NCBI GenBank assembly: GCA_049322715.1
Contig: JBMOQP010000044.1
Location: 141,272-205,271, forward strand
Source: Thiofaba sp049322715
Lineage (GTDB): Bacteria > Pseudomonadota > Gammaproteobacteria > Halothiobacillales > Halothiobacillaceae
Length of the DNA stretch: 64,000 bases
Direction: 5' to 3'
Shown here one piece after another: positions 1-8,385 of the stretch (position 1 is the first letter of the stretch; each line of letters starts with the position of its first letter). The position numbers and the translations under genes are program-made. The notes beneath the pieces were generated by a model. It was given only the letters and a program-made list of their open reading frames with translations. It was not told where the DNA came from and made no database searches.

Positions 1-397
1 CAAGCCGATCGAGGTCTACAACCACGGCAAGATGCAGCGCGACTTCACCTACATCGATGACATCGTGGAAGGCGTCGTCCGCGTGCTCGACCACGAGCCG
101 CAGCCGAACCCGGACTGGAACGGCCAGCACCCAGACCCCGGCAGCAGCCCCGCGCCCTACCGCATCTACAACATCGGCAACCACAGCCCGGTCGAGCTGT
201 CCCGCTTCATCGAAGCCCTTGAGAGCGCCATCGGCCGCAAGGCGGAGAAGATCATGCTGCCCATGCAACCGGGCGATGTGCCCGCCACCTATGCCGATGT
301 GGATGACCTTGTGCGCGACACCGGCTTCGCGCCCAAGACCAGCATCGAGGACGGCCTTGCCCGCTTCGCCGAGTGGTATCGCGGCTATCATGCTTAA
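1..397 (+). CDS. NAD-dependent epimerase, UDP-glucuronate 4-epimerase-like (C-terminal part)
   Basis: The gene enters from the left edge, open from base 2; only about the last 131 residues are present. What remains fits the C-terminal half of extended short-chain dehydrogenase sugar epimerases: MQRDFTYIDDIVEG, which follows the substrate pocket, a YNIGNHSPVEL segment, and the QPGDVPATYADVDDL stretch typical of UDP-glucuronate 4-epimerases of the CapI/WbnF type. Such enzymes interconvert UDP-glucuronate and UDP-galacturonate in the cytoplasm. The nearby UDP-glucose dehydrogenase would supply the substrate, so a galacturonate residue in the surface polysaccharide is a reasonable inference. The Rossmann and catalytic YxxxK parts lie outside the window, so another sugar specificity cannot be excluded. 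Confidence 0.8.
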   Translation, partial: KPIEVYNHGKMQRDFTYIDDIVEGVVRVLDHEPQPNPDWNGQHPDPGSSPAPYRIYNIGNHSPVELSRFIEALESAIGRKAEKIMLPMQPGDVPATYADVDDLVRDTGFAPKTSIEDGLARFAEWYRGYHA

Positions 398-427
398 GCA
401 ATCGTGGCCCTTTTTCCGTGGATCACC

Positions 428-727
428 ATGCGCCTGACCGCCGAACAAGCCGCCATCATCCGTCAGTCAGCCCGCGCCAGCTTCGGGCCGCGGGCGCGTG
501 TGTGGCTGTTCGGCTCACGCACGGATGACCGCAAGCGCGGCGGCGATATTGACCTGCTGGTCAAGCCTGACCAGGACATGAGCGACAGCCTTCTGCTGCG
601 CAAAATCCGCTTTCTCGGCCAGTTGGAACGCGCCTTGGGCGAGCAAAAGATCGACGTGGTGATCGAACACGAGCACGATCCACGCCCCATTGTCGAGATC
701 GCCCACCAGACGGGTATCGAACTATGA
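428..727 (+). CDS. Nucleotidyltransferase (MNT) antitoxin-like protein
   Basis: A 99-residue minimal nucleotidyltransferase. Near residues 28-42 it has the family signature FGSRTDDRKRGGDIDLLV, i.e. GS followed by the DxD metal-binding pair. MNT proteins of this size usually pair with a HEPN protein; in characterised pairs the MNT is the antitoxin and AMPylates or otherwise modifies the HEPN toxin. A HEPN gene follows here. A GTG at 404 would add eight residues, but the ATG at 428 begins the recognisable fold (MRLTAEQAA). The stop codon overlaps an ATG at 724 as ATGA, which implies translational coupling with the next reading frame. The pair sits between two UDP-uronic-acid genes whose function it does not share, as expected for a mobile accessory module. 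Confidence 0.8.
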   Translation: MRLTAEQAAIIRQSARASFGPRARVWLFGSRTDDRKRGGDIDLLVKPDQDMSDSLLLRKIRFLGQLERALGEQKIDVVIEHEHDPRPIVEIAHQTGIEL

Positions 728-876
728 ATGGGCACCTTGAAAAACCGTTACGAGCGGACAGAGTGCAAGGAGACCCGCAGCGAATCCCCGAGACATATCA
801 AGAAGATAGGCGAGGGATGAGCGAGGAAGCGACGCTGCAATCTGTTCGCGGAGTAGGTTTTTCGAGGTACCCGAAC

Positions 877-1365
877 ATGACGCCATCCCAACTCGCCCTC
901 GAACAAGCCCAAAGCGCCTGTGCGGCGCACAAGGAAGCGCTTGTCGATGCCCTGACCGACATGGACAGGCGGCACCTCACCCCGGCGGATATCGACGCGC
1001 CGGCCAAGGATGATCGTCGCCTGCTGGATCAATTCGCCTATCGTTTTACGCGGCTTCAGGACGACATGGGGGCCAGGCTTCTTCCTGCCATTCTCCGCTC
1101 GCTCGGTGAAGACGTCGCCCACATGTCCGTCATCGACCGACTCCATCGTCTTGAGCAACTCAACTGGCTTGACTCCGCTGACGAGTGGCTTGATCTGCGC
1201 CGCATTCGGAATGAATTCAGCCACGACTATCCCGCTACCGCTGAAGAACGATTTGAGCGCCTGACGCTCGCCACCCAGGCGGCACAACGCCTGCTTGACA
1301 TCCTCGACGTCCTCACCGAGAAACTTCATCAGCGCGCCACCTCAAACCCCGCTACCCAGCCATGA
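877..1365 (+). CDS. HEPN-domain protein, probable toxin partner of the upstream MNT
   Basis: A 162-residue, largely helical protein. It carries the HEPN signature R-x4-H at residues 111-116 (RNEFSH, within LDLRRIRNEFSHDYP), the catalytic arrangement of HEPN ribonucleases. No other domain is recognised. The same frame is open back to an ATG at 724 that overlaps the MNT stop. The 51 residues encoded there (rich in R, E and Q) show no family resemblance, so the ATG at 877 (MTPSQLALEQAQ) is preferred. The extension may be an insertion that separated an originally coupled start from the HEPN body. The stop codon overlaps the start of ugd by ATGA, so the three genes are probably co-transcribed. Toxin activity is inferred from the family and has not been shown. 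Confidence 0.7.
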   Translation: MTPSQLALEQAQSACAAHKEALVDALTDMDRRHLTPADIDAPAKDDRRLLDQFAYRFTRLQDDMGARLLPAILRSLGEDVAHMSVIDRLHRLEQLNWLDSADEWLDLRRIRNEFSHDYPATAEERFERLTLATQAAQRLLDILDVLTEKLHQRATSNPATQP

Positions 1366-2528
1366 AAATCGCCGTCGCCGGAACCGGATACGTAGGCCTT
1401 TCAAACGCCCTGCTGCTCGCCCAGCACCACGAGGTCGTGGCGCTGGACATCATGCCGGAGAAGGTCGCGATGCTGAACGAGGGCCGCTCGCCCATCGTCG
1501 ACACCGAGATCGAGGCCTTCCTGCGGCGGGACGACCTCCACTTCCGCGCCACGCTGGACAAGGAAGAGGCCTACCGCGACGCCGAATTCGTCGTCATCGC
1601 CACCCCGACCGACTACGACACGGAAACCAACTACTTCGACACCCGTTCGGTCGAGGCCGTGATCCGCGACGTGAGGGCCATCAACCCGGACGCGGTCATG
1701 GTCATCAAGTCCACCGTCCCGGTCGGCTACACCGCGCGCATCAGGCAGGATCTGGGCACGGAGAACATCCTCTTCTCCCCCGAATTCCTGCGCGAGGGCA
1801 AGGCCCTGCACGACAACCTCTATCCCTCGCGCATCATCGTGGGCGAGAAGTCGGAGCGGGCCGAACGCTTCGCACAGCTGCTGGTGCAGGGCGCGCGCAA
1901 GGAGGACATCCCTGTCCTCTTCACCCACCCCACCGAAGCCGAGGCGATCAAGCTGTTCGCCAACACCTACCTCGCCATGCGCGTGGCCTACTTCAACGAG
2001 CTGGACACCTACGCCGAAACCCACGGCCTGGACACCCGCCAGATCATCCAGGGCGTCGGCCTCGATCCGCGCATCGGCATGCACTACAACAACCCCTCCT
2101 TCGGCTACGGCGGCTACTGCCTGCCCAAGGACACCAAGCAGCTGCTCGCAAACTACCGCGAGGTGCCACAGAACCTGATCCACGCCATCGTCGAGGCCAA
2201 CACCACCCGCAAGGACTTCATCGCGGACTCCATCATCCGCCGCAACCCCAAGGTGGTCGGCATCTACCGCCTGATCATGAAGAGCGGCTCGGACAACTTC
2301 CGCGCCTCTTCCATCCAGGGAATCATGAAACGGATCAAGGCCAAGGGCATCGAGGTGGTGATCTACGAACCCGTGCTGAAGGACGAGACCTTCTTCAATT
2401 CGCGCGTCATCACGGATCTCGACGAATTCAAGCTTGTCTCGGACGTCATCGTCGCCAACCGCATGACCGACAACATTCGGGACGTGGCCGACAAGGTCTA
2501 CACACGCGATCTCTTTGGCAGTGATTAA
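1362..2528 (+). CDS. ugd: UDP-glucose 6-dehydrogenase
   Basis: 388 residues, the same length as the E. coli Ugd type. It oxidises UDP-glucose twice with NAD to give UDP-glucuronate in the cytoplasm. The N-terminus has the Rossmann signature AVAGTGYVGLSNA. The catalytic cysteine is residue 253 in FGYGGYCLPKDTKQ, and the substrate-gating PEFLREG motif is present. UDP-glucuronate would feed the epimerase at the left edge of the window and hence the surface polysaccharide. The start overlaps the HEPN stop (ATGA). A short A/T-rich gap with no obvious terminator leads to pseB. Confidence 0.95.
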   Translation: MKIAVAGTGYVGLSNALLLAQHHEVVALDIMPEKVAMLNEGRSPIVDTEIEAFLRRDDLHFRATLDKEEAYRDAEFVVIATPTDYDTETNYFDTRSVEAVIRDVRAINPDAVMVIKSTVPVGYTARIRQDLGTENILFSPEFLREGKALHDNLYPSRIIVGEKSERAERFAQLLVQGARKEDIPVLFTHPTEAEAIKLFANTYLAMRVAYFNELDTYAETHGLDTRQIIQGVGLDPRIGMHYNNPSFGYGGYCLPKDTKQLLANYREVPQNLIHAIVEANTTRKDFIADSIIRRNPKVVGIYRLIMKSGSDNFRASSIQGIMKRIKAKGIEVVIYEPVLKDETFFNSRVITDLDEFKLVSDVIVANRMTDNIRDVADKVYTRDLFGSD

Positions 2529-2583
2529 ACGATCACAAACACACTCATTACGATTAATCAACCGCAATCAGGACTATTGAATA

Positions 2584-3588
2584 ATGCTCAACGGGAAATC
2601 CATCCTCATCACCGGCGGCACCGGCTCTTTTGGCAAGCAATACGTTCGCACCATCCTCGAACGCTACGCCCCCAAGCGGGTCGTAATCTATTCACGCGAC
2701 GAGCTCAAGCAATTCGAAATGCAGCAGGAGTTCAATAGCCCCGAGATGCGCTACTTCATCGGGGATGTACGCGACAAGGCGCGCCTGAGCCAGGCCATGA
2801 AGGGGATTGACTACGTCATCCACGCCGCTGCCCTCAAGCAGGTCCCGGCTGCGGAATACAACCCCATGGAGTGCATCAAGACCAACGTCCATGGCGCCGA
2901 GAACGTCATCCATGCAGCGCTGGAGAACAATGTGGAGAAGGTGATCGCCCTCTCCACCGACAAGGCGGCCAACCCGATCAACCTGTACGGCGCAACGAAG
3001 CTTGCCTCCGACAAGCTGTTTGTCGCGGCCAACAACATGGCGGGCGGTCATCGCACCACCTTCGGTGTCGTGCGCTATGGCAACGTCGTGGGCTCCCGTG
3101 GCTCCGTCGTCCCCTTCTTCAAGAAGCTGATCGCCCAGGGGGCCGACCATCTGCCCATCACCGACGAGCGCATGACCCGTTTCTGGATCACCCTCCAGCA
3201 GGGGGTGGATTTCGTTCTCAAGAACTTCGAACGCATGCACGGTGGCGAAATCTTCGTGCCCAAGATCCCGTCCATCCGCATCACGGACCTGGCCGAGGCC
3301 ATGGCCCCCGGCATGCCGCAGAAAGTCATCGGCATTCGTCCGGGCGAGAAGCTGCACGAAATCATGTGCCCGGCCGATGATTCCCATCTCACGCTGGAAT
3401 TCGATGACCACTACGTGATCTGCCCGACCATCAAATTCCATCACCGCGAGGTGGACTACGCCGTGAACAACCTGGGCGAGAAGGGCGAGCTGGTGCCGCA
3501 AGGATTCGAGTACAACTCCGGCAACAACCCCCACTTCCTCTCCGTTGAAGAAGCGCGGGAGTTCAACCGCATGGCCGGAGAGTCCTGA
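2584..3588 (+). CDS. pseB: UDP-N-acetylglucosamine 4,6-dehydratase (5-inverting), PseB
   Basis: First enzyme of pseudaminic acid synthesis. It dehydrates UDP-GlcNAc and inverts C5 to give the 4-keto-6-deoxy-L-arabino sugar. 334 residues, the usual length. Visible are the nucleotide-binding GGTGSFGKQYV, the family sequence YSRDELKQFEMQQEF, the active-site region STDKAANPINLYGATK with the Asp-Lys and Tyr-x3-Lys residues typical of PseB/FlaA1, and the C-terminal RPGEKLHE motif. PseB enzymes act in the cytoplasm, often as hexamers. All other pathway genes (pseC, F, G, H, I) follow on the same strand, which makes the assignment secure against the related 5-retaining dehydratases. Confidence 0.95.
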   Translation: MLNGKSILITGGTGSFGKQYVRTILERYAPKRVVIYSRDELKQFEMQQEFNSPEMRYFIGDVRDKARLSQAMKGIDYVIHAAALKQVPAAEYNPMECIKTNVHGAENVIHAALENNVEKVIALSTDKAANPINLYGATKLASDKLFVAANNMAGGHRTTFGVVRYGNVVGSRGSVVPFFKKLIAQGADHLPITDERMTRFWITLQQGVDFVLKNFERMHGGEIFVPKIPSIRITDLAEAMAPGMPQKVIGIRPGEKLHEIMCPADDSHLTLEFDDHYVICPTIKFHHREVDYAVNNLGEKGELVPQGFEYNSGNNPHFLSVEEAREFNRMAGES

Positions 3589-3599
3589 GAGGCAGCTTC

Positions 3600-4880
3600 A
3601 TGTCCCCAGCATGGGCGCCACGCCTCCTGAACGTGGCGCTGCGCCTTATGGCCATGGGCAGCCGCTTTGCCCTGATCTTTGTCCTTGCCAAGCTTCTAGA
3701 GCCGGCCGAGGTGGGCTTGTTCGGCCTTTTCCTCGCCACGGTCGGTTTCAGCATGCTCGTCATCGGCGGGGACTACTACACCTACAGCCAGCGGGAACTA
3801 ATGTCCCTGCCGCGTGAGCGCTGGTCGTTTGTCCTGCAGCACCAGATCCTGGCCACGGGGATGCTCTACATCATCCTCATCCCGCCTCAACTGCTGCTGT
3901 TCACCCTTGACCTGCTTCCCGCGCACTTGATGTTCTGGTTTTTCGCCCTTCTTGTGGCAGAACATCTTGCCCAGGAGATCAACCGCCTCCTTGTCGCGAT
4001 GCAGCGTCCGCTGCTTGCAAGCTGGGTGCTGTTCATACGCATGGGGGCCTGGGTGTGGGGGCTGCTGCCCATCATCTGGTTCCTGCCGGACACCCGGAAC
4101 CTCGAAACAACCTTCATCGCCTGGCTGGCCGGAGGACTGTTCGCCATCCTTGTCGGAGGCTTGGGCATCCTGCGTGAAGTCTCTCCATGGCGCTCCTGGC
4201 CCGTGGATTTCACATGGCTGAAGCGCGGATTCGGCGTCGGTCTGCTGTTCCTTGTCGCCACCATGTGCTTCAAGGCTCTGACGACCGTCGACCGATTCGT
4301 CGTCGAGGCGCTCAATGGCATGGATCTGCTCGGTGTCTATGTCCTCTACATGGGCATGGCGATGGCGATCATGAGCTTCCTCGACGCCGCCGTCTTCTCC
4401 TTCCTGTATCCACGCATGGTCAGCGCCTATCGTCACGGCGATCACCCTACCTACCAGCGCCTCAAGAAGGAAATGCTCTGGTCGACGCTCGGCATTAGTG
4501 CCGGCCTCGCGGCCGGGATCGCCGCGGCCGCCCCCTTCGTGCTGGACTGGATCGGACGGCCGCTCTACGCCGAACACATGCATCTGCTATGGCTGCTGCT
4601 TGCCGTCGCCGTGATCTACACAGCGGGCATGATCCCCCACTATGGCCTTTACGCACGCGGAGCGGATCGTAGCATCGTCGCTGCACACATCTCGTCGCTT
4701 GTGGTCTTCATTCTCACCATCGCCCTGCTTGCCCGCGTAGCACCGCTTGAAGCCGCCGCCTACGGCCTTATCGCCGCATTCGTGTGGATGGGCGGACTCA
4801 AGCTTGTGCAATATCGGCGACAAAGCGGTGACCTGACACCGGCAAGTGCCACAACCTCGCCTTCCCAAGGAGCCACCTGA
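3600..4880 (+). CDS. Polysaccharide flippase, Wzx-like (MATE/MOP superfamily)
   Basis: A 426-residue integral membrane protein with about a dozen hydrophobic segments and the N-terminal pattern of oligosaccharide flippases (LNVALRLMAMGSRFALIFVLAKLLEPAEVGLF). Proteins of this group move undecaprenyl-diphosphate-linked repeat units across the inner membrane. It sits inside the pseudaminic acid operon, 11 bases after pseB and 3 bases before pseC. That placement, with a polymerase and an initiating transferase in the same locus, supports a Wzx/Wzy-type assembly route. The C-terminal tail (SATTSPSQGAT) is hydrophilic. Substrate specificity cannot be read from the sequence. Confidence 0.85.
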   Translation: MSPAWAPRLLNVALRLMAMGSRFALIFVLAKLLEPAEVGLFGLFLATVGFSMLVIGGDYYTYSQRELMSLPRERWSFVLQHQILATGMLYIILIPPQLLLFTLDLLPAHLMFWFFALLVAEHLAQEINRLLVAMQRPLLASWVLFIRMGAWVWGLLPIIWFLPDTRNLETTFIAWLAGGLFAILVGGLGILREVSPWRSWPVDFTWLKRGFGVGLLFLVATMCFKALTTVDRFVVEALNGMDLLGVYVLYMGMAMAIMSFLDAAVFSFLYPRMVSAYRHGDHPTYQRLKKEMLWSTLGISAGLAAGIAAAAPFVLDWIGRPLYAEHMHLLWLLLAVAVIYTAGMIPHYGLYARGADRSIVAAHISSLVVFILTIALLARVAPLEAAAYGLIAAFVWMGGLKLVQYRRQSGDLTPASATTSPSQGAT

Positions 4881-4883
4881 ATC

Positions 4884-6044
4884 ATGATCCCTTACGGACG
4901 TCAGGAGATAACCCAAGCCGATATAGACGCCGTGGTCGAGGTGCTCCGCTCGGACTTCCTCACCCAGGGCCCGATGGTGCCGCGCTTCGAGAAGGCCGTG
5001 GCCGACTACTGCGGCGCGCAGCACGCCGTGGCCGTCAACAGCGCCACCTCGGCCCTGCACATCGCCTGCCTTGCCCTTGGCCTTGGTCCCGGCGACAGGC
5101 TGTGGACCAGTCCGATCACCTTCGTGGCCTCCGCCAACTGCGGCCTGTATTGCGGTGCCGAGGTTGACTTTGTCGACATCGACCCGCGCACGTACAACCT
5201 TTGCCCCAAGGCACTCGAGCGCAAACTGGTGGAGGCCGAAAAACAAGGACGCCTGCCGAAGATCGTGATCCCAGTCCACCTGTGCGGCCAACCGTGCGAT
5301 ATGCAGGCCATCCACACCCTGAGCCAGCGTTTCGGTTTTCGCATCATTGAGGACGCCTCGCATGCCATCGGCGGCAGGTATCGGGGCGAGCCCATCGGCA
5401 ACGGCCGCTACAGCGACATCACGGTCTTCAGTTTCCACCCGGTAAAGATCATCACCACCGCCGAGGGGGGGATGGCCCTGACCAACGATGCGGAGCTGGC
5501 GGAGCGCATGGCCCTGCTACGCAGCCATGGCATTACCCGCGATCAGGCCCAGATGACTCATGCGCCAGATGGCCCCTGGTACTACCAGCAGATCGACCTG
5601 GGCTTCAACTACCGCATGACCGAGCTGCAGGCCGCCCTTGGTGTCAGCCAGATGGAACGCCTGGATGATTACGTAAGTCGCCGCCATGCCCTGGCAAAAC
5701 GCTACGATGAAATGCTCGCGGACCTGCCCGTGACCCTGCCATGGCAACACCCGGACAGTTACTCCGGCCTGCACCTCTATGTCATCCGCCTGAAGCTGGA
5801 TCAGATTGACCGAACCCATCGGGAGGTTTTCGAGGCCTTGCGGGAGCAGGGTATCGGCGTCAACCTGCACTACATCCCTGTACACACCCAGCCCTACTAT
5901 CAGCGTATGGGCTTTAAGATCGGGGATTTTCCTGAGACCGAGCGCTACTACGCGGAGGCCATCAGCCTGCCGATGTATCCGACCATGACCACAGAGGAGC
6001 AGGATCAGGTCATCACTGCACTGAGCAAGGCGCTGCGGACATGA
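4884..6044 (+). CDS. pseC: UDP-4-amino-4,6-dideoxy-N-acetyl-beta-L-altrosamine transaminase, PseC
   Basis: Second pathway enzyme, a PLP-dependent DegT/DnrJ/EryC1 aminotransferase that uses glutamate to aminate C4 of the PseB product. 386 residues, normal for the family. The substrate and PLP-binding start MIPYGRQEITQADIDAV is typical of PseC. The Schiff-base lysine is residue 188 in FSFHPVKIITTAEGG, and the NYRMTELQAALG stretch of the sugar aminotransferases is present. It starts at an ATG shortly after the flippase stop; its own stop overlaps the pseF start (ATGA), so pseC and pseF are translationally coupled. Confidence 0.96.
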   Translation: MIPYGRQEITQADIDAVVEVLRSDFLTQGPMVPRFEKAVADYCGAQHAVAVNSATSALHIACLALGLGPGDRLWTSPITFVASANCGLYCGAEVDFVDIDPRTYNLCPKALERKLVEAEKQGRLPKIVIPVHLCGQPCDMQAIHTLSQRFGFRIIEDASHAIGGRYRGEPIGNGRYSDITVFSFHPVKIITTAEGGMALTNDAELAERMALLRSHGITRDQAQMTHAPDGPWYYQQIDLGFNYRMTELQAALGVSQMERLDDYVSRRHALAKRYDEMLADLPVTLPWQHPDSYSGLHLYVIRLKLDQIDRTHREVFEALREQGIGVNLHYIPVHTQPYYQRMGFKIGDFPETERYYAEAISLPMYPTMTTEEQDQVITALSKALRT

Positions 6045-6736
6045 GACTCGCCGTCATCCCCGCCCGCGGCGGCAGCAAGCGCATCCCGCGCAAGAACATT
6101 AGGCCCTTCGGCGGAAAGCCGATGATCGCCTGGTCGATCGAGGCCGCGCTGCAGAGCGGCTGTTTCGACCACGTGATCGTCTCCACCGACGACGCCGAGA
6201 TTGCCGACGTCGCCCGTGCCCATGGCGCTGCCGTGCCCTTCATGCGCCCCGCCGAACTGTCGGATGACCACACCGGAACCATCCCGGTCATCCGCCATGC
6301 CATCGAGTGGTTCCAGCGACAGGGCACAGCGCCCGAGAAGGTCTGCTGCATCTATGCGACGGCGCCGTTTGTCCGGGTGGAAGATATCCGGCAGGGGCTG
6401 GATGTACTGGGCTCGACCGGCTGCGACTACGCCTTCTCCGTCACCAGTTACGCCTTCCCCATCCAGCGCGCCCTCCGCCTCACGGCGACAGGCCGGGTGG
6501 AAATGTTCCACCCCGAACACTTCAACACCCGCTCGCAAGATCTGGAAGAGGCCTACCACGATGCCGGCCAGTTCTACTGGGGCCAAAATTCGGCATGGCT
6601 GGCGGGCAAGCCGATCTTCTCCCCCGCTGCTGCGCCCGTGATCCTCCCGCGTCACCGGGTGCAGGACATCGACACCCCCGAGGACTGGGAGCGTGCCGAG
6701 TGGATGTTCAAGGCCATGAGGGAGGTTGCGGCATGA
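6041..6736 (+). CDS. pseF: Pseudaminic acid cytidylyltransferase, PseF
   Basis: Final activation step of the pathway: transfers CMP from CTP to pseudaminic acid in the cytoplasm. 231 residues. The N-terminal CTP-binding signature of the CMP-NeuA/KdsB group is clear (IPARGGSKRIPRKNIRPF), followed by the acidic metal-binding positions and STDDAEIADVA. PseF is distinguished from NeuA mainly by context, which is decisive here. The start is the ATG overlapping the pseC stop. The stop overlaps the pseG start. Confidence 0.95.
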   Translation: MRLAVIPARGGSKRIPRKNIRPFGGKPMIAWSIEAALQSGCFDHVIVSTDDAEIADVARAHGAAVPFMRPAELSDDHTGTIPVIRHAIEWFQRQGTAPEKVCCIYATAPFVRVEDIRQGLDVLGSTGCDYAFSVTSYAFPIQRALRLTATGRVEMFHPEHFNTRSQDLEEAYHDAGQFYWGQNSAWLAGKPIFSPAAAPVILPRHRVQDIDTPEDWERAEWMFKAMREVAA

Positions 6737-7857
6737 CGGCAAGCCGCCCGATATCCGTGGCCTTCCGTGTCGACGCCTCGCTCGACATCGGCACCGGCCA
6801 CGTCATGCGCTGCCTGACCCTTGCCGACGCCCTCGCCACCAGTGGTGCGGAGTGCCGCTTCATCTGTCGCGAGCACCCCGGCCACCTGATCGAACACATC
6901 CGCGGCAAGGGCTACCGTGTCGATACACTCCCCGCAGGAGCGAGCTTGCTCGCGATGGGAGGTGAGACCCACCCCAGGGACAACCCACCGCATGCCCACT
7001 GGTTGGGTTGCCCCTGGGAAACCGATGCGGCGGAAACCAGGGCCATCCTCAGCCAAGATGAGCCGGACTGGCTCGTGGTTGACCACTACGCCCTCGACTC
7101 GCGCTGGGAGCAGGCACTGCAAGGCTGTTACCAGAAGCTCATGGTCATCGACGACCTGGCCGATCGCCCCCATGCCTGTGACCTTCTGCTCGACCAGAAT
7201 CTGGGGCGCGAACCGGGCGACTACGAAGCGCTTGTGCCCGCATACTGCCGACGCCTTATCGGCCCCCAATATGCCTTGCTGCGTCCCGAATTCGCCGCCC
7301 TGCGCGAATACAGCCTGCAGCGTCGCCAGCGACCTGCGCTGAAACGCCTGCTCATCACCATGGGCGGCGTAGACCAACCGAATGCAACCGGCAAGGTCCT
7401 AGAAGCACTGAAGGCATGCCCACTTCCATCCGACTGCCAGATCACCGTGGTCATGGGCGCAAGTGCGCCGTGGCTTGATCAGGTGCGCAGCCTTGCGGCC
7501 ACGATGCCTTGGCCGACCACGGTGCGCGTCAGCATCAGCGACATGGCCCAAGTGATGGCGGATAGCGACCTCGCCATCGGGGCGGCGGGCGGCACGTCAT
7601 GGGAGAGGTGCTGTCTTGGCCTGCCCACGCTGCTCGTTATCCTGGCGGAAAATCAGGAAGAGGGGGCACTTGCCCTGCAACAGAGGGGCGCAGCCCGTTT
7701 GCTCGGGAAGCCCGATGCCATCCCGCATGAATTGAAATCCATCTTTCCCATGTTGCTGGAAGAACGATCGTTGGCTGACATGATTCACGCCGCCAGCGAG
7801 GTCACGGATGGTCGAGGAGCACCCCATGTCCTGGAGCAGATGGGGAAACTGGCATGA
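6733..7857 (+). CDS. pseG: UDP-2,4-diacetamido-2,4,6-trideoxy-beta-L-altropyranose hydrolase, PseG
   Basis: Removes UDP from the diacetamido sugar to release the free hexose used by PseI. 374 residues, somewhat longer than many PseG proteins. The start is the ATG overlapping the pseF stop. The glycosyltransferase-B-like fold begins with FRVDASLDIGTGHVMRC, where His23 matches the catalytic histidine described in Campylobacter PseG. The second nucleotide-binding domain carries AIGAAGGTSWERC. Oddity: residues about 68-80 (AGASLLAMGGE) are the direct translation of a REP-like palindrome (see repeat at 6934), which probably accounts for some of the extra length. The stop overlaps the pseH start by ATGA. 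Confidence 0.93.
   Translation: MTASRPISVAFRVDASLDIGTGHVMRCLTLADALATSGAECRFICREHPGHLIEHIRGKGYRVDTLPAGASLLAMGGETHPRDNPPHAHWLGCPWETDAAETRAILSQDEPDWLVVDHYALDSRWEQALQGCYQKLMVIDDLADRPHACDLLLDQNLGREPGDYEALVPAYCRRLIGPQYALLRPEFAALREYSLQRRQRPALKRLLITMGGVDQPNATGKVLEALKACPLPSDCQITVVMGASAPWLDQVRSLAATMPWPTTVRVSISDMAQVMADSDLAIGAAGGTSWERCCLGLPTLLVILAENQEEGALALQQRGAARLLGKPDAIPHELKSIFPMLLEERSLADMIHAASEVTDGRGAPHVLEQMGKLA
6934..7018 (+). repeat. REP-like palindromes translated within pseG
   Basis: GCAGGAGCGAGCTTGCTCGC at 6934-6953 holds GCGAGC and GCTCGC arms around TT. It resembles the GGAGCGAGCTTGCTCGCGA class of REP sequences known from Pseudomonas and relatives, which are normally intergenic. A second inverted repeat follows: 6973-6987 (CCCAGGGACAACCCA) pairs with 7004-7018 at 14 of 15 positions. 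The reading frame stays open throughout. The segment after 6987 still encodes PHAHWLG, which looks native to PseG, so only the first palindrome is clearly extra. Confidence 0.65.
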
Positions 7858-8375
7858 CTCCCGAATCCATCATCGCCGATCGCATGCGCCCCATGACCAC
7901 TGATGATCTTGCCTTGGTTCTTTCGTGGCGCAATCACCCTGATGTTCGTCGCTACATGTACACCCAGCATGAGATTGCGCTGACCGAGCATCAGAGTTGG
8001 TTCGAGCAGGCATCAGAGAACCCCCACAAGCACCTGTTGATCTTCGAGGCAGCGGGGACCCCCATGGGCTTCGTTCAACTCAGCCAACTGAGCGGTGGCC
8101 CCATCGCCGAATGGGGATTCTATGCGGCACCGGGGGCCCCCAAGGGAACGGGACGACGTCTCGGAAAGGCTGCGCTACGCTATGCCTTCGAACACGTCCG
8201 CGTGCACAAGATCTGTGGCCAGGCCCTGGCTTTCAACGAACCATCCATCCGATTTCATCGCGCACTTGGATTTCAGCAGGAAGGCCTGCTGCGCGATCAG
8301 CACTATGACGGGCAGGGCTTCCATGACGTACTCTGCTTCGGTCTGCTGACGTCCGAGTGGCAACTGCTTGATTGA
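7854..8375 (+). CDS. pseH: UDP-4-amino-4,6-dideoxy-N-acetyl-beta-L-altrosamine N-acetyltransferase, PseH
   Basis: A GNAT-family acetyltransferase of 173 residues that acetylates the C4 amino group added by PseC, using acetyl-CoA. The N-terminal LVLSWRNHPDVRRYMYT is typical of PseH/RimJ-like GNATs. The acetyl-CoA region follows (APGAPKGTGRRLGKAALRYA), then the LAFNEPSIRFHRALGF segment that closes the fold. The start overlaps the pseG stop (ATGA), and pseI begins ten bases after its stop. Confidence 0.92.
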   Translation: MTPESIIADRMRPMTTDDLALVLSWRNHPDVRRYMYTQHEIALTEHQSWFEQASENPHKHLLIFEAAGTPMGFVQLSQLSGGPIAEWGFYAAPGAPKGTGRRLGKAALRYAFEHVRVHKICGQALAFNEPSIRFHRALGFQQEGLLRDQHYDGQGFHDVLCFGLLTSEWQLLD

Positions 8376-8385
8376 GAGAAACCCC

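Noticed and set aside
724..876. Separate small gene between the MNT and HEPN genes
   Set aside because: Only an in-frame extension of the HEPN frame is open; no ribosome-binding site or family resemblance supports an independent gene.
1295..2524. 409-codon frame overlapping ugd
   Set aside because: Out-of-frame with the well-supported Ugd; arginine/proline-rich shadow.
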